DNA of 64,000 nt from Magnetospirillum fulvum MGU-K5 (GCF_000442515.1 NZ_AQPH01000006.1:29531-93530), one strand, 5' to 3'. Counted from the first letter of the stretch, positions 42,690 to 51,658 are shown. The notes: a model not told the origin generated them from the letters alone. Numbers and translations are program-made.

Positions 42690-45164
42690 TCATCGCTTCC
42701 GCTGCCGCAGTACCGCGAAGGGCGAGTCCGGGGCAGGCCGGGGCGGTCGCCGGGCCGGGGCCGACTTCCGCCGCATGGGGCGCAGCCGAATCGTGCCGTC
42801 CTCGGCGGGGACCGGCTCAAAGCCCAGTCCGGCCAGCAGACGCAGCCTCAGGTCCAGCGCCAGCCGCAGATCGGGCAGGGACGGCGTGTCCGGGGCGAAG
42901 GGACCGTCACGGCCCAACCGCCGCGCTTCGGCGGCAAAGCGTTCCAGGCTGTCGGCACGGACGGCGATGCCGCCCCGCACCGGATAGCCGACGGCCTCAT
43001 AGAACGCGGCGGGCAGGGTGGGGTCGCAGGCAAGGGCGATCCGCCGCCCCGGCGGGGCGGGCGGCGTCCGTTCCTGCCCGATCCCCCACAACAGGGCGCG
43101 GACCCGCTGCGCCTTGGGCGTCAGCAGGGCCGGCATGAACACGCTTTCCCGCCCGAGGCGGATGCCGAGACGGGCCAGCGCCTTGCGGCCGCTTTCGTCC
43201 AGGGCGGCGATCTGCTCCCGTGCCGTGGCCGAGACGAGCGAGCCCAGACCCTCGGCAAGCTGAAAGACCAGACCCCGCGCCGCGCCATCCAGCGGAGCCT
43301 CGCGGGCGGCGATGAGCGGGGCCAGGGCGTGGGCGACCAGCGCCTGGGCGGTTTCGGTGAGGCGACGGCGCAGCCGCTCGCGTGCTGCCGGTTCGATCAG
43401 GTCCGACACCAGCGGATTGGCCAGCGGCCGCACCGGATCGGCCCCGGCCTCCAGCCGTGCCACCAGCGCTCCGTTCCAGGCGATCCCGTCGGCTTCCAGC
43501 GTGAACGCCGCGTCCGTGTCGGCCAGCAGGCGGTCAAGCCGGGCGACGATCTCGGTCTTCAACGCTCGCTGGGCGGCGGCGGCGACCGTTTTAGCCGCTC
43601 CGGCTCCCTCGGTCTGGTCGGGGACGAAGGCAAAGCCGACCAGTTGGCCGACATAATGCCCCTCGACCCGCACCTCGCCCGGCCCGGTGATCTCGGCCGT
43701 CATCGCTTCGGGCTGACGCAGGCGGCGCATCAGCACGGCAGTGCGGCGATCGACGAAGCGATGGGTCAGCCGCTCGTGCAGCGCGTCGGACAGCCGGTCC
43801 TCGATCCCGCGCGTCAGTCCCTGCCAATGGCCGGGATCGTCAACCCAATGGGCGCGGTGGGTGACAAAGGTCCAGGTGCGGATCGCGGCGATACGGGCGA
43901 CGATGGTGTCAATTTCGCCGTCGGTGCGGTCAAGCCGGGCGATATTTTCGGCCAGCCAGTCGGTCGGCAGCCGTTCGGACGCTCCGGCGAGGTGGGTGAA
44001 AATCCGCCCGAGCAGGCGGGGATGGGATTCGTCCATCACCTTGCGGAAATCGGGGATCTGGCATACCTCCCACAGCAGGCGGACCCGCTGCGGCGAGACC
44101 GCTAACTGGGCGATCGCGGGATTGGCGGCCAGCGCGGCCAACGCCAGATGATCGTCGGCGGTGCGCGCCCGGATCAGCCCGGCGCGGTCGGGGGCACGGT
44201 CCAGGCTGGCGAGCAAGGCAGGCACCGAGGCAAAGCGCAGATCGGCATTGCGCCACGACAGCGCCTTTAACGGCTCGAAGCGGTGGTTCTCGACCGCCAG
44301 GGCCAGATCGGGATCAAGTGGCGGAGAATCAGCGGTGGTGCCAAAGCTGCCATCGTTCATGTGACGCCCGGCCCGTCCGGCGATCTGAGCGATCTCGGCG
44401 GGGGCCAGCGGGCGGGGGGCACGGCCGTCGAACTTGGTCAGGCTGGCAAAGGCGACATGATCGACATCAAGGTTTAGCCCCATCCCGATCGCATCGGTGG
44501 CGACGATGTAATCAACCTCGCCCGCCTGATACAGCCCGACCTGGGCGTTGCGGGTGCGGGGACTGAGCGCACCCAGCACCACCGCGACGCCGCCCCGTGC
44601 CCGGCGGACGCTTTCGGCCAGGGCATAGACCTCCGAGGCCGAGAACGCCACCACCACCGAGCGCGGCGGCAGTCGGTCCAGCTTGCGCGGGCCGCTGTGG
44701 GTCAGGTTGGACAGGCGGGGGCGGGCGACGAACTCGACCTCGGGGACAAGGCGGCGCAGCAGGGGGCGGATCGTGTCGGCCCCCAGAAAGGCGGTCTCGG
44801 CCTCGCCCCGCGCGTGGAGCAGGCGGTCGGTGAAGACGTGGCCGCGTTCGGGATCGGCGCAAAGTTGGATTTCGTCGATCGCCAGAAAGGCAACGCGGCG
44901 GTCGAGCGGCATCGCCTCGACGGTGCAGACGTACCAGCGCGGATGCGCCGGGACGATCCGCTCTTCGCCGGTGATCAACGCGACCGACCCGGCCCCGCGC
45001 AGCCGGACGATGCGGTCATAGATTTCGCGGGCCAGCAGGCGCAGCGGAAAGCCGATCATCCCGCTGGCATGGCCCAGCATCCGCTCGAGCGCGAAATGGG
45101 TCTTGCCGGTGTTGGTCGGGCCGAGAACGGCGATAATCCGGCCGGGATCGTTTCTGCTGCTCAT
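42690..45164 (-). CDS. SUV3-like DEAD/DExH-box helicase
   Basis: 824 residues. Helicase motifs: VLGPTNTGKTHFALERML (I), LAIDEIQLCADPERGH (II), VVVAFSASEVY (III), ATDAIGMGLNLDVDHVAFAS (V) and AQIAGRAGRHMNDGSFG (VI). This is the pattern of the Suv3 family of RNA/DNA helicases common in alphaproteobacteria. The C-terminal 350 residues form a long helical region, then an Arg-rich tail (AMRRKSAPARRPPRP). It lies 31 bases upstream of the cytochrome gene on the same strand and may be co-transcribed. Confidence 0.87.
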   Translation of the reverse strand: MSSRNDPGRIIAVLGPTNTGKTHFALERMLGHASGMIGFPLRLLAREIYDRIVRLRGAGSVALITGEERIVPAHPRWYVCTVEAMPLDRRVAFLAIDEIQLCADPERGHVFTDRLLHARGEAETAFLGADTIRPLLRRLVPEVEFVARPRLSNLTHSGPRKLDRLPPRSVVVAFSASEVYALAESVRRARGGVAVVLGALSPRTRNAQVGLYQAGEVDYIVATDAIGMGLNLDVDHVAFASLTKFDGRAPRPLAPAEIAQIAGRAGRHMNDGSFGTTADSPPLDPDLALAVENHRFEPLKALSWRNADLRFASVPALLASLDRAPDRAGLIRARTADDHLALAALAANPAIAQLAVSPQRVRLLWEVCQIPDFRKVMDESHPRLLGRIFTHLAGASERLPTDWLAENIARLDRTDGEIDTIVARIAAIRTWTFVTHRAHWVDDPGHWQGLTRGIEDRLSDALHERLTHRFVDRRTAVLMRRLRQPEAMTAEITGPGEVRVEGHYVGQLVGFAFVPDQTEGAGAAKTVAAAAQRALKTEIVARLDRLLADTDAAFTLEADGIAWNGALVARLEAGADPVRPLANPLVSDLIEPAARERLRRRLTETAQALVAHALAPLIAAREAPLDGAARGLVFQLAEGLGSLVSATAREQIAALDESGRKALARLGIRLGRESVFMPALLTPKAQRVRALLWGIGQERTPPAPPGRRIALACDPTLPAAFYEAVGYPVRGGIAVRADSLERFAAEARRLGRDGPFAPDTPSLPDLRLALDLRLRLLAGLGFEPVPAEDGTIRLRPMRRKSAPARRPPRPAPDSPFAVLRQRKR

Positions 45165-45177
45165 GAGCCCGGATCAT

Positions 45178-45207
45178 CTCCCCTTGGCCGCTCCGGCTCA
45201 AGGGGAG
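45178..45207 (-). terminator. hairpin downstream of the flavodoxin gene
   Basis: CTCCCCTTG and CAAGGGGAG form a perfect 9-bp outer stem with an inner CCG/CGG pair set. It lies 24 bases after the flavodoxin gene stop and 14 bases before the helicase start on the minus strand. No T-run follows. Confidence 0.5.
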
Positions 45208-45230
45208 ACGTCGGTGGCCGGTTCAGAGCG

Positions 45231-45887
45231 TCATGCCGCCGAAGCGGTCGGCTGGGCCAGCCGCACGCCCATCTGGAAAGCGTTCTCGCAATCTTGGGGG
45301 AAGACGTCGCGCCGCCGTGCCGCCTTCTTTTCCGCATCGAACCCATCGGCGACGATCTTCGAATAATCGGTCTGGTAGGTATCGAAGCTGCATAGCCGCT
45401 CCGACTCGCCGAATATTCGGGCCAGGAACCGTTCGTTGTTGTCGAGATGGGGCAGGTAGCCGTACTCGCCCATCTGGGTCTCGGTGACGTTCATCGTATA
45501 GATGAAGCCGGTCCTGATCTTTCTGGGGAACAGAGACGAATAGGTCTTGTCGTAGACCAGATAGGGAAACATCAGCCGTTCGAGAAAGGACTTCATTTCC
45601 CCGCTCACCGACGCGAAGTAGATCGGGGAGCCCAACAGGATCGCATCCGCTTCGGCGATTTTGTTCAAATGGGGAGCCAGCTCGTCTTTGATTCCGCAGG
45701 TGCCATACTTGCGGCCGTTCCTGATCTTGCAGGCGAAGCAACTGGAGCAGCCCTTGAACTGGATGTCGTAGAGGTGGATCAGTTCCGTCTCGGCCCCCAC
45801 CGACGCCGCGCCCTCCAACGCCGTGGTCAACAGGGTCGCGGTGTTCTGAGCCCGCCTCGGGCTGCCATTGAACGCGATCACCTTCAT
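45231..45887 (-). CDS. flavodoxin-fold NADPH-dependent FMN protein with Cys cluster
   Basis: 218 residues from the ATG at 45887, with AGGAGA upstream. FMN phosphate loop FNGSPRRAQNTATLL at 5-19 and GSPIYFASVSGEMKSFLERL at the flavin rim mark the NADPH-dependent FMN reductase/iron-sulfur flavoprotein family. Between them GCSSCFACKIRNGRKYGTCG gives a C-x2-C-x2-C-x10-C set, like the 4Fe-4S site of iron-sulfur flavoproteins but with a longer last gap. It starts 37 bases after the old-yellow-enzyme gene, same strand, behind an ArsR operator. A role in quinone or electrophile reduction is likely but not proven. Confidence 0.85.
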   Translation of the reverse strand: MKVIAFNGSPRRAQNTATLLTTALEGAASVGAETELIHLYDIQFKGCSSCFACKIRNGRKYGTCGIKDELAPHLNKIAEADAILLGSPIYFASVSGEMKSFLERLMFPYLVYDKTYSSLFPRKIRTGFIYTMNVTETQMGEYGYLPHLDNNERFLARIFGESERLCSFDTYQTDYSKIVADGFDAEKKAARRRDVFPQDCENAFQMGVRLAQPTASAA

Positions 45888-45924
45888 TCTCTTGGTCTCC
45901 TGTCTTCCGTCGTACCGCCGCCGC

Positions 45925-47022
45925 TCAGGCGGTGCGGTAGCGCGACAGCCAGTGCGCATAGGGGGCGGGCAGAACCCAGGCCGGACGGTCGATCCCCAAT
46001 TCGGTGGCGGCGCGATAGGGCCAGTGCGGATTGGCGAGCAACGGCCGTCCCAGCATCACCAGATCAAGGCTTCCGTCGCGGATCAGCCCATCGGCCTGTG
46101 CCGCGTCGCTGATAAACCAGCTGGTCGCGGTCGGCAGCCCGGTTTCACGGCGGACCCGGGCGGCAACCGGGGCAAGAAAGGCGGGGCCCCACGGAATTTG
46201 CGCCGTGGGCGTGGAAAAGCCGATGCTGACATCGATGAAATCAAGCCCTTCCGCCTTGAAGCGGCGGATCAAATCGATCGATTGCACCAGGGAGTCTTCG
46301 TCCCGGCCGTCGAACTCGATGACGCCAAGACGCATCGTCAGCGGCAGGCGTTCCGGCCACACCTCTCTCACCGCCGCCAGCGTCTCGATCAGGAAGCGGC
46401 TGCGCGCCGCGAAACTGCCGCCATATTCGTCATCGCGCTGGTTCGAATAATCGGACAGGAAGCTTTGCGCCAGGTAGCCATGGGCAAAGTGCAGCACCAG
46501 CCACTCGAACCCGGCGCTAGCGGCGCGGCGGGCGGCGTCGACGAAATCCTGGCGGACGCGGGCGATCTCGGCGATCGTCAGGGCGCGCGGAACCCGGGGA
46601 AGATTGGCTCCGAACGCGATGGGCGACGGCGAGACGGTTTCCCAGCCGCGCGGATCGCCGACGGCGATGTGGTCGTCGCCTTCCCACGGCAGATTGGCGC
46701 TGGCCTTGCGACCGGCATGACCGATCTGAATCCCCGGCACCGCTCCTGCCGCCTTGATGGCGCGCACGATCGGGGCGAACGCTTCAGCCTGACTGTCGTT
46801 CCACAGCCCGGCGCAGGCCGGGGTAATCCGCCCTTCCGGCGAAACCGCGGTTGCCTCGGCGATCACCAACGCTGACCCGCCCCGGGCCAGGGTGGCAAGG
46901 TGGACATGGTGCCAGTCATTGACGACACCGTTCTGCGCGGAATATTGGCACATCGGCGAAACCGCGATGCGGTTGCGCAGCGTGATGTCTTTAAGGACGA
47001 AGGGGTCGAACAGGGCGGCCAT
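45925..47022 (-). CDS. old yellow enzyme family NAD(P)H:flavin oxidoreductase (YqjM-like)
   Basis: 365 residues from the ATG at 47022, with GGAGGAGA upstream. TIM-barrel flavoenzyme: FDPFVLKDITLRNRIAVSPM, CQYSAQNGVVNDWH, GIQIGHAGRKAS, FEWLVLHFAHGYLAQSFLS and SNQRDDEYGGSFAARSRFL are hallmarks; the Cys in SPMCQY is the YqjM-type residue that tunes FMN. These enzymes reduce activated C=C bonds of enals, maleimides or quinones. It is divergent from an ArsR gene across a palindrome, and the flavodoxin gene follows, an electrophile-stress module by context. Confidence 0.92.
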   Translation of the reverse strand: MAALFDPFVLKDITLRNRIAVSPMCQYSAQNGVVNDWHHVHLATLARGGSALVIAEATAVSPEGRITPACAGLWNDSQAEAFAPIVRAIKAAGAVPGIQIGHAGRKASANLPWEGDDHIAVGDPRGWETVSPSPIAFGANLPRVPRALTIAEIARVRQDFVDAARRAASAGFEWLVLHFAHGYLAQSFLSDYSNQRDDEYGGSFAARSRFLIETLAAVREVWPERLPLTMRLGVIEFDGRDEDSLVQSIDLIRRFKAEGLDFIDVSIGFSTPTAQIPWGPAFLAPVAARVRRETGLPTATSWFISDAAQADGLIRDGSLDLVMLGRPLLANPHWPYRAATELGIDRPAWVLPAPYAHWLSRYRTA

Positions 47023-47083
47023 ATTTCGGTCTCCTCCAATGGCAATGACGTCCCGAGGGCGTCTCAAACCTGATGTTCCATAG

Positions 47084-47099
47084 TTCGATATTTATCGAA
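47084..47099. promoter_or_regulatory. ArsR-type operator between oye and arsR
   Basis: Perfect palindrome TTCGATA-tt-TATCGAA, 62 bases before the OYE ATG and 38 before the ArsR ATG. On the minus strand TTGCGT lies just upstream and may be a -35 box, putting the palindrome between the promoter boxes. Probably bound by the ArsR protein to control both directions. Confidence 0.7.
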
Positions 47100-47136
47100 A
47101 TTACGCAAGCCCCGAATCTCATGGTAGAGTGACGTA

Positions 47137-47460
47137 ATGAGACCGATGAAACATCCCCTGCCCACCGACATCGTGCTGGAGCGAGTCCTCTACGCGCTGA
47201 GCGACCCGGTCCGCCTGGACATCGTGCGCCGCCTCGATCACCTGGGCGAGGCGAGCTGCACCGCGCTTGATTGCGGGCGGCCGAAATCAACGATGTCGCA
47301 CCATTTCCGCGTCTTACGCGATGCGGGCTTGATCCGGACCGAAAACGATGGGGCGACCCACATCAATTCGCTGCGTCGGGCCGAGATGGACCAGCTCTTT
47401 CCCGGCCTGCTGACGGCGATCTTGCAGGCTGGGCGCGACGGGGAAGGGGGGAGCCGGTAA
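47137..47460 (+). CDS. ArsR-family transcriptional regulator
   Basis: 107 residues. Winged-helix ArsR fold: VLYALSDPVRLDIVRRLDHL, then KSTMSHHFRVLRDAGLIRTE (recognition helix), then the wing GATHINSLRRAEMDQLFP. The metal site ELCVC of classical ArsR is missing. Cys residues in GEASCTALDCGRPKS near the recognition helix could sense oxidants or electrophiles; this is inference. Divergent from the OYE gene with a shared palindromic operator. ATG 47146 is an alternative start. A terminator follows. Confidence 0.87.
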   Translation: MRPMKHPLPTDIVLERVLYALSDPVRLDIVRRLDHLGEASCTALDCGRPKSTMSHHFRVLRDAGLIRTENDGATHINSLRRAEMDQLFPGLLTAILQAGRDGEGGSR

Positions 47461-47477
47461 AGGCGGCGCACGATCGC

Positions 47478-47503
47478 AAAAGAGCGGGCGTGCCGCTCTT
47501 TTT
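47478..47503 (+). terminator. rho-independent terminator of arsR
   Basis: AGAGCGG / CCGCTCT, 7-bp stem with a 5-base loop, flanked by AAAA and TTTTT, begins 18 bases after the arsR stop. Confidence 0.85.
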
Positions 47504-47516
47504 GTCGGCCATAACG

Positions 47517-47543
47517 ACAAAACGCCAGACCTGTCGTCTGGCG
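47517..47543 (-). terminator. rho-independent terminator of higBA
   Basis: CGCCAGAC / GTCTGGCG, 8-bp stem with a 5-base loop; on the minus strand it is followed by TTTTGTCG. It lies 23 bases after the higA stop. Confidence 0.8.
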
Positions 47544-47565
47544 ATCATCGCGGATAGACTGGTTA

Positions 47566-47913
47566 TCAGATGTTGGAGCGGGTGAAGGGAATCAGCGCCT
47601 TTGATTGCCCTACGGCTTGCAGCAATTCGATGCCCTCCAGCACGCCCCCCAATGCCTCTCGGGCACGCTTCTCCTCATATATATCCTGCAAACGCATCCA
47701 ATATCCTGGCCCAGTGCCGAATGCCTGCCCAAGACGCAAAGCCATCTGCGCCGTCACCCCGCGCTCGCAATTCAGAATAGCGGTCACGGCGTTAGGGGGC
47801 ACACGGATGTGTTCGGCGAATTTGCGGGCGCTCATCGACAGCGCGTCCAATTCGTCTCTCAAAATCTCGCCGGGATGGATCGGCGGCAAATTATCGATAG
47901 CGGCGTAGCTCAT
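47566..47913 (-). CDS. higA: HigA-family antitoxin
   Basis: 115 residues from the ATG at 47913. HTH_XRE fold: LPPIHPGEILRDELDALSMS, then ARKFAEHIRVPPNAVTAILN, QMALRLGQAFGTGPGYWMRL. This is the VapI/HigA antitoxin family. It neutralises the HigB toxin encoded 7 bases upstream and represses the shared promoter. Toxin-first gene order is the rule for higBA. Its palindromic operator is in the promoter at 48248-48277. AT-richer than the neighbouring genes. Confidence 0.92.
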   Translation of the reverse strand: MSYAAIDNLPPIHPGEILRDELDALSMSARKFAEHIRVPPNAVTAILNCERGVTAQMALRLGQAFGTGPGYWMRLQDIYEEKRAREALGGVLEGIELLQAVGQSKALIPFTRSNI

Positions 47914-47920
47914 GGCATCC

Positions 47921-48241
47921 TCAATGATAATCGACGATCTCAACGTCCACAGCGTCGCCAGGCACCATCAATGGGTCTCGCCCGGCCAAATCTTCGCTGA
48001 ATGACCAGCGGAAACAGATGCGCCAGTGATCATTGATCCGAATGCTGTATTGGCCGCCTCGATCTCCGTCCAAGGCCTCAAAACGGTTTGAGGGCGGATT
48101 GCGGAGTTCGATCAAACGACCGACCGCATTCAGCTTGGTCTGTCCCTTCGCCGCTTGACGCTCAAACGTCTGGAACTCCTTGACCCGCATCCCTGCGGCG
48201 AAGTCCGCCGTGCGGCGATCGGCATAAGTTCTGATCGGCAT
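47921..48241 (-). CDS. higB: HigB-type toxin (RelE/ParE superfamily)
   Basis: 106 residues from the ATG at 48241. RelE/ParE-like basic domain: FERQAAKGQTKLNAVGRLIE, NPPSNRFEALDGDRGGQYSI, RINDHWRICFRWSF. In other HigB toxins this fold cleaves mRNA on the ribosome. The C-terminal extension SEDLAGRDPLMVPG is unusual but small. The predicted transcript starts at or very near the ATG. A recently acquired stability module is likely from its lower GC and isolation. Confidence 0.9.
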   Translation of the reverse strand: MPIRTYADRRTADFAAGMRVKEFQTFERQAAKGQTKLNAVGRLIELRNPPSNRFEALDGDRGGQYSIRINDHWRICFRWSFSEDLAGRDPLMVPGDAVDVEIVDYH

Positions 48242-48247
48242 GAGCCC

Positions 48248-48277
48248 ATTATGTGTTACGGAATGCGTAACAATCAA
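48248..48277 (-). promoter_or_regulatory. higBA promoter: higBA promoter with operator in the spacer
   Basis: On the minus strand: -35 TTGATT (48272-48277), an 18-base spacer, -10 CATAAT (48248-48253). The spacer coincides with the palindrome TGTTACG-gaatg-CGTAACA (48254-48272), so bound HigA would block the promoter. Only six bases separate the -10 box from the higB ATG, so the mRNA is probably leaderless or nearly so. Confidence 0.8.
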
Positions 48278-48495
48278 GAGCCCCGCTTTCTATATCCGTT
48301 CTACGGCTTCATCACGGGCTTCCAGCGAGACAACGACAACGGCAGCACCACGCTGGAAATGGGCCGCCCTAACCAATGGGGCATCCCTCTTGTCATAGGG
48401 GGCGGTGGTGGCGGTCTGTTGTATTAGGGGGGATGATCCAGGCGGGTATCCGTCCGGACGAGAAGCCCCGCCCCCCTCGGAGCCCGCCCGCCGCC

Positions 48496-50322
48496 ATGAC
48501 TGCCGACCTTGCCATCGTTCTTGCCTTTCTTGCCGCCGCGATTGTGATGTTCGCGCTCAACCGCCCGCGCATGGACGCGGTGGCGGTGATGATCATGGCC
48601 ACCTTGCCCCTGACCGGGATCATCAGCATGACCGAGGCACTGGCCGGGTTTGCCGACCCGAACGTGATCCTGATCGCCGCCTTGTTCGTGATCGGCGAGG
48701 GGCTGGTGAGAACCGGCGTCGCCCAACGGCTGGGGGATGCCCTGGTCCGCCGCGCCGGAGGCGACGAGACGCGGCTGCTTGTGTTGCTGATGGTGATTGT
48801 CGCCGGGATCGGCTCGGTGATGAGTTCGACCGGCGTGGTGGCGATCTTTATTCCGGTGGTGCTGCGGATGGCGCGAAGCGCCGGGACGTCCCCCGGCCGG
48901 CTGATGATGCCGCTCAGTGTCGCGGCGTTGGTCAGCGGCATGACCACCTTGGTGGCGACGCCGCCGAATCTGGTGGTGCACGCCGAACTGATCCGCCACG
49001 GGTTCGAGGGGTTCGGCTTTTTTGATTTCACCCCCTTCGGCCTGCCGATTCTCGGGCTTGCGATCCTTTACATGATGGTTGCCCGCCGCTGGCTGTCCGA
49101 GCGCCAGCCGGTCGCGGTGCCCTCGGGGCGTCCGCGTCTGGCCGATTGGGTCGCGCAATACGATCTGGCCGAGCGGGAGCACCGATTGCGGGTGAGACCC
49201 GGATCACCGCTGGCCGGGCGGCGGCTGGAGGAGTTGGATCTGCGCGCCACCTCGGGGGTCAACATCGTCGCGATCGAGCGGTCGAGTCGGATCGGCGAAC
49301 GGTTTGTCGGCGCCACCGCCGCCACGGTTCTGCATGACGGCGATGTGCTTCATCTCGACCTGTTCGCGCCGACGATCGACATCGACACGGTGGCCCGCCG
49401 ATATCACCTGGAGCGGTTGCCGCTGGGCGACCAGTCCTTGGCCGATCGCCGCCAGACCATCGGCATGGCCGAGGTGATGGTGCCACAGACCTCGACACTG
49501 ATCGGCAAGACCGTGGTCGAGGCCCGGTTCCGCACCACCTATGGGCTGCATGTCATTGGGCTGAAGCGGGGCGGGACCCCGCATAAGGGCAGTGTGCTCG
49601 ACCGTCATTTGCGGTTGGGCGATACCCTGCTGCTGATCGGTCCCTGGAAGGCGATCCGCCGGTTACAGGGCGAAAGCCAGGATTTGTTCCTGCTGCCGCT
49701 ACCGATCGAGGTCGATGCGGTGATGCCGGCGGCGGCGCGCACGCCTTATGCCCTGGCGGTTCTGGCGATTGTCGTCGTTCTGATGGTCAGCGGGATTGTT
49801 CCCAATGTCCAGGCGGCGCTGTTCGGCTGTCTGCTGATGGGGCTGTTCCGCTGCATTGATTTCAATGCCGCCTATCGCTCGATCCATTGGCAAAGCCTGG
49901 TGTTGATCGTCGGCATGTTGCCGTTCGCGCTGGCGTTGCAACGGACCGGAGGGGTCGAACTTGCTGCCGGATTGCTGCTTGATACCGTCGGACGGACCAA
50001 CCCCCACGCGGTGCTGGCCGGTCTGTTCGTCGTGACCGCCGGGTTGGGGCTGTTCATCTCCAATACCGCGACCGCCGTTCTGATGGCCCCGGTGGCCCTG
50101 GCCGCCGCAAGCGACCTGGGGACGTCGCCCTATCCCTTCGCGATGGTGGTCGCTCTGGCTGCCTCGGCCGCCTTCATGACCCCGGTGTCCTCGCCGGTCA
50201 ACACGCTGGTGATGGGGCCAGGCCGCTATACCTTCCGCGATTTCGTCCGCGTCGGGGTGCCGTTCACCGTCCTGGTGATGGGAGTCAGCGTCGGGCTGGT
50301 GCCGTGGCTGTTTCCGTTTTAG
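48496..50322 (+). CDS. DASS/SLC13-type permease with TrkA-C domains
   Basis: 608 residues from the ATG at 48496; an ATG at 48433 preceded directly by GGGGGG is possible. About eleven membrane helices in two halves: FADPNVILIAALFVIGEGL, SSTGVVAIFIPVVLRM and LVATPPNLVVHAELIRHG are the first half, NPHAVLAGLFVVTAGLGLFI and SNTATAVLMAPVALAAA the second. Between them (about 205-405) lie two TrkA-C (RCK-C) domains, e.g. RPGSPLAGRRLEELDLRATS. The same layout is found in predicted sulfate, carboxylate or arsenite permeases; ion not readable. The 192 bases before it hold the higBA promoter. Confidence 0.87.
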   Translation: MTADLAIVLAFLAAAIVMFALNRPRMDAVAVMIMATLPLTGIISMTEALAGFADPNVILIAALFVIGEGLVRTGVAQRLGDALVRRAGGDETRLLVLLMVIVAGIGSVMSSTGVVAIFIPVVLRMARSAGTSPGRLMMPLSVAALVSGMTTLVATPPNLVVHAELIRHGFEGFGFFDFTPFGLPILGLAILYMMVARRWLSERQPVAVPSGRPRLADWVAQYDLAEREHRLRVRPGSPLAGRRLEELDLRATSGVNIVAIERSSRIGERFVGATAATVLHDGDVLHLDLFAPTIDIDTVARRYHLERLPLGDQSLADRRQTIGMAEVMVPQTSTLIGKTVVEARFRTTYGLHVIGLKRGGTPHKGSVLDRHLRLGDTLLLIGPWKAIRRLQGESQDLFLLPLPIEVDAVMPAAARTPYALAVLAIVVVLMVSGIVPNVQAALFGCLLMGLFRCIDFNAAYRSIHWQSLVLIVGMLPFALALQRTGGVELAAGLLLDTVGRTNPHAVLAGLFVVTAGLGLFISNTATAVLMAPVALAAASDLGTSPYPFAMVVALAASAAFMTPVSSPVNTLVMGPGRYTFRDFVRVGVPFTVLVMGVSVGLVPWLFPF

Positions 50323-50350
50323 GGAGGTGATCGTTTTATTGGAGAAAATT

Positions 50351-50424
50351 TGGAGCGGGTGAAGGGAATCGAACCCTCGTCGTAAGCTTGGGAAGCTTCT
50401 GCTCTACCATTGAGCTACACCCGC
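50351..50424 (-). tRNA. tRNA-Gly (anticodon CCC)
   Basis: Clover leaf complete on the minus strand, with encoded CCA. Acceptor GCGGGTG pairs with CACCCGC; D-arm GCTC..GAGC; anticodon loop TTCCCAA (complement at 50388-50394), so anticodon CCC reads GGG; T-arm GAGGG-TTCGATT-CCCTT. Strong match to the bacterial glyU type. Confidence 0.95.
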
Positions 50425-50509
50425 GTCCCCGGGGAAAGGGCATGTCTGCGCTTTCCCGGCGAAGGGAGCGGCATTATGCCAGAACGGCGGCGGATGGCAA
50501 GCCCATCGT

Positions 50510-51658
50510 TCAGGTGCTTCGGGCCGGGGCGGGATGGGCCCAGGGCCGCTCTACCGTCAGGTAGGTGAGGGTGGAGAGCAGGATCGCGGTGGCTCCGACC
50601 ATCAGCACCGCGCCCTGGAAGGCCCAGCCGTCCAGGCTGGCGAAGCGGTCGGTGCCGAACACCTGTTGTGCGAACAGGTGCAGCACCATATGGTGCAACA
50701 GATAGATGCTGTAGCTGATCAGGCCGAGAAAACGCAGCGGGCGGGCGCGCAGGATCGCCCACGGACCGACGCCCGACGACGCGCCCAGAAAGATCAGGGT
50801 AATCAGCCCGACCTGGGGCAGACCGTAGATGTCGTGATAGCAGGCAAGCAACACCGCCAGCGCCAGGACGCCCAATCCGGCCCAAACCCGGGGCGGCAGC
50901 GCCTTGCGGGCATTGAGGTCGGCGGCGACCAGGCCTGCTGCGAAATAGGCGTAGAGCAGATTGTCGGCCGAGCCGAACGCGGCCAAGGCAATTCCGGCGG
51001 CGTACAGCAGCCAGGGACGGCGACCGTGGGCGAACAGGGCCAGCAGCGGCAGACACAGGACGAATTCCCATTCGTAGCGCAGGGTCCACACCACCACTTC
51101 GATGAAATAGGTCTCGGGGCGGCCATTGATGTCAGGCAGCGAGAGGAAATCGAAACTGAGCCATTGCGCGATCTCGGTGGCCAGTTCGGCCGGGGTGACA
51201 TGCAGGGAAAAGCCGGTTTCCGCCATCACGATGGCCACCAGGATCGCCACCGCCACCGCATACATCGGCCCCAACCGGCGCAATCGTCCGATCAGCAGGC
51301 GGGGCCAGTCGAAGCGGGCTCCGCTCTGCAGGCGTTTCCAGTACAGCGATGCGGTGATGACGAAGAACAAAGCGACGGCGGCCTCGCCCGCCAGATTATT
51401 GAAATTGCCGACCGGTGGCTCATAGCGTCCGGTCGCGCAGTAATTTTGGACGATCAGGCTGTGATGGAGCACCACCAGCAGACTGAGCGCGCCGCGCAAT
51501 CCGTCCAACTCGCCCGATCGCCCCGCCGCGCCGCCCAGAACCGCGTCGGACAGGCGGGGAAACAGCTTTAACAATCCTCCCGCCAGTAAAAAAATCAGGG
51601 CGGTGATCGACCCCAGGCCAGCCAGGGTCGTCAAGGTGGACATCGTCGTTTCAGTCAT
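50510..51658 (-). CDS. acyltransferase 3 family membrane protein
   Basis: 382 residues, about ten membrane helices. The catalytic region LDGLRGALSLLVVLHHSLIV contains the conserved His of OafA/YrhL-type acyltransferases; RRLGPMYAV, VVVWTLRYEWEFVLCLPLLA and LISYSIYLLHHMVLHLF are further family lines. It would move acetyl or other acyl groups from the cytoplasmic donor to sugars outside. No glycan gene cluster is near. ATG 51658 chosen over TTG 51661; no clear ribosome binding site. tRNA-Gly lies downstream. The 238 bases before it hold nothing I can support. Confidence 0.87.
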   Translation of the reverse strand: MTETTMSTLTTLAGLGSITALIFLLAGGLLKLFPRLSDAVLGGAAGRSGELDGLRGALSLLVVLHHSLIVQNYCATGRYEPPVGNFNNLAGEAAVALFFVITASLYWKRLQSGARFDWPRLLIGRLRRLGPMYAVAVAILVAIVMAETGFSLHVTPAELATEIAQWLSFDFLSLPDINGRPETYFIEVVVWTLRYEWEFVLCLPLLALFAHGRRPWLLYAAGIALAAFGSADNLLYAYFAAGLVAADLNARKALPPRVWAGLGVLALAVLLACYHDIYGLPQVGLITLIFLGASSGVGPWAILRARPLRFLGLISYSIYLLHHMVLHLFAQQVFGTDRFASLDGWAFQGAVLMVGATAILLSTLTYLTVERPWAHPAPARST

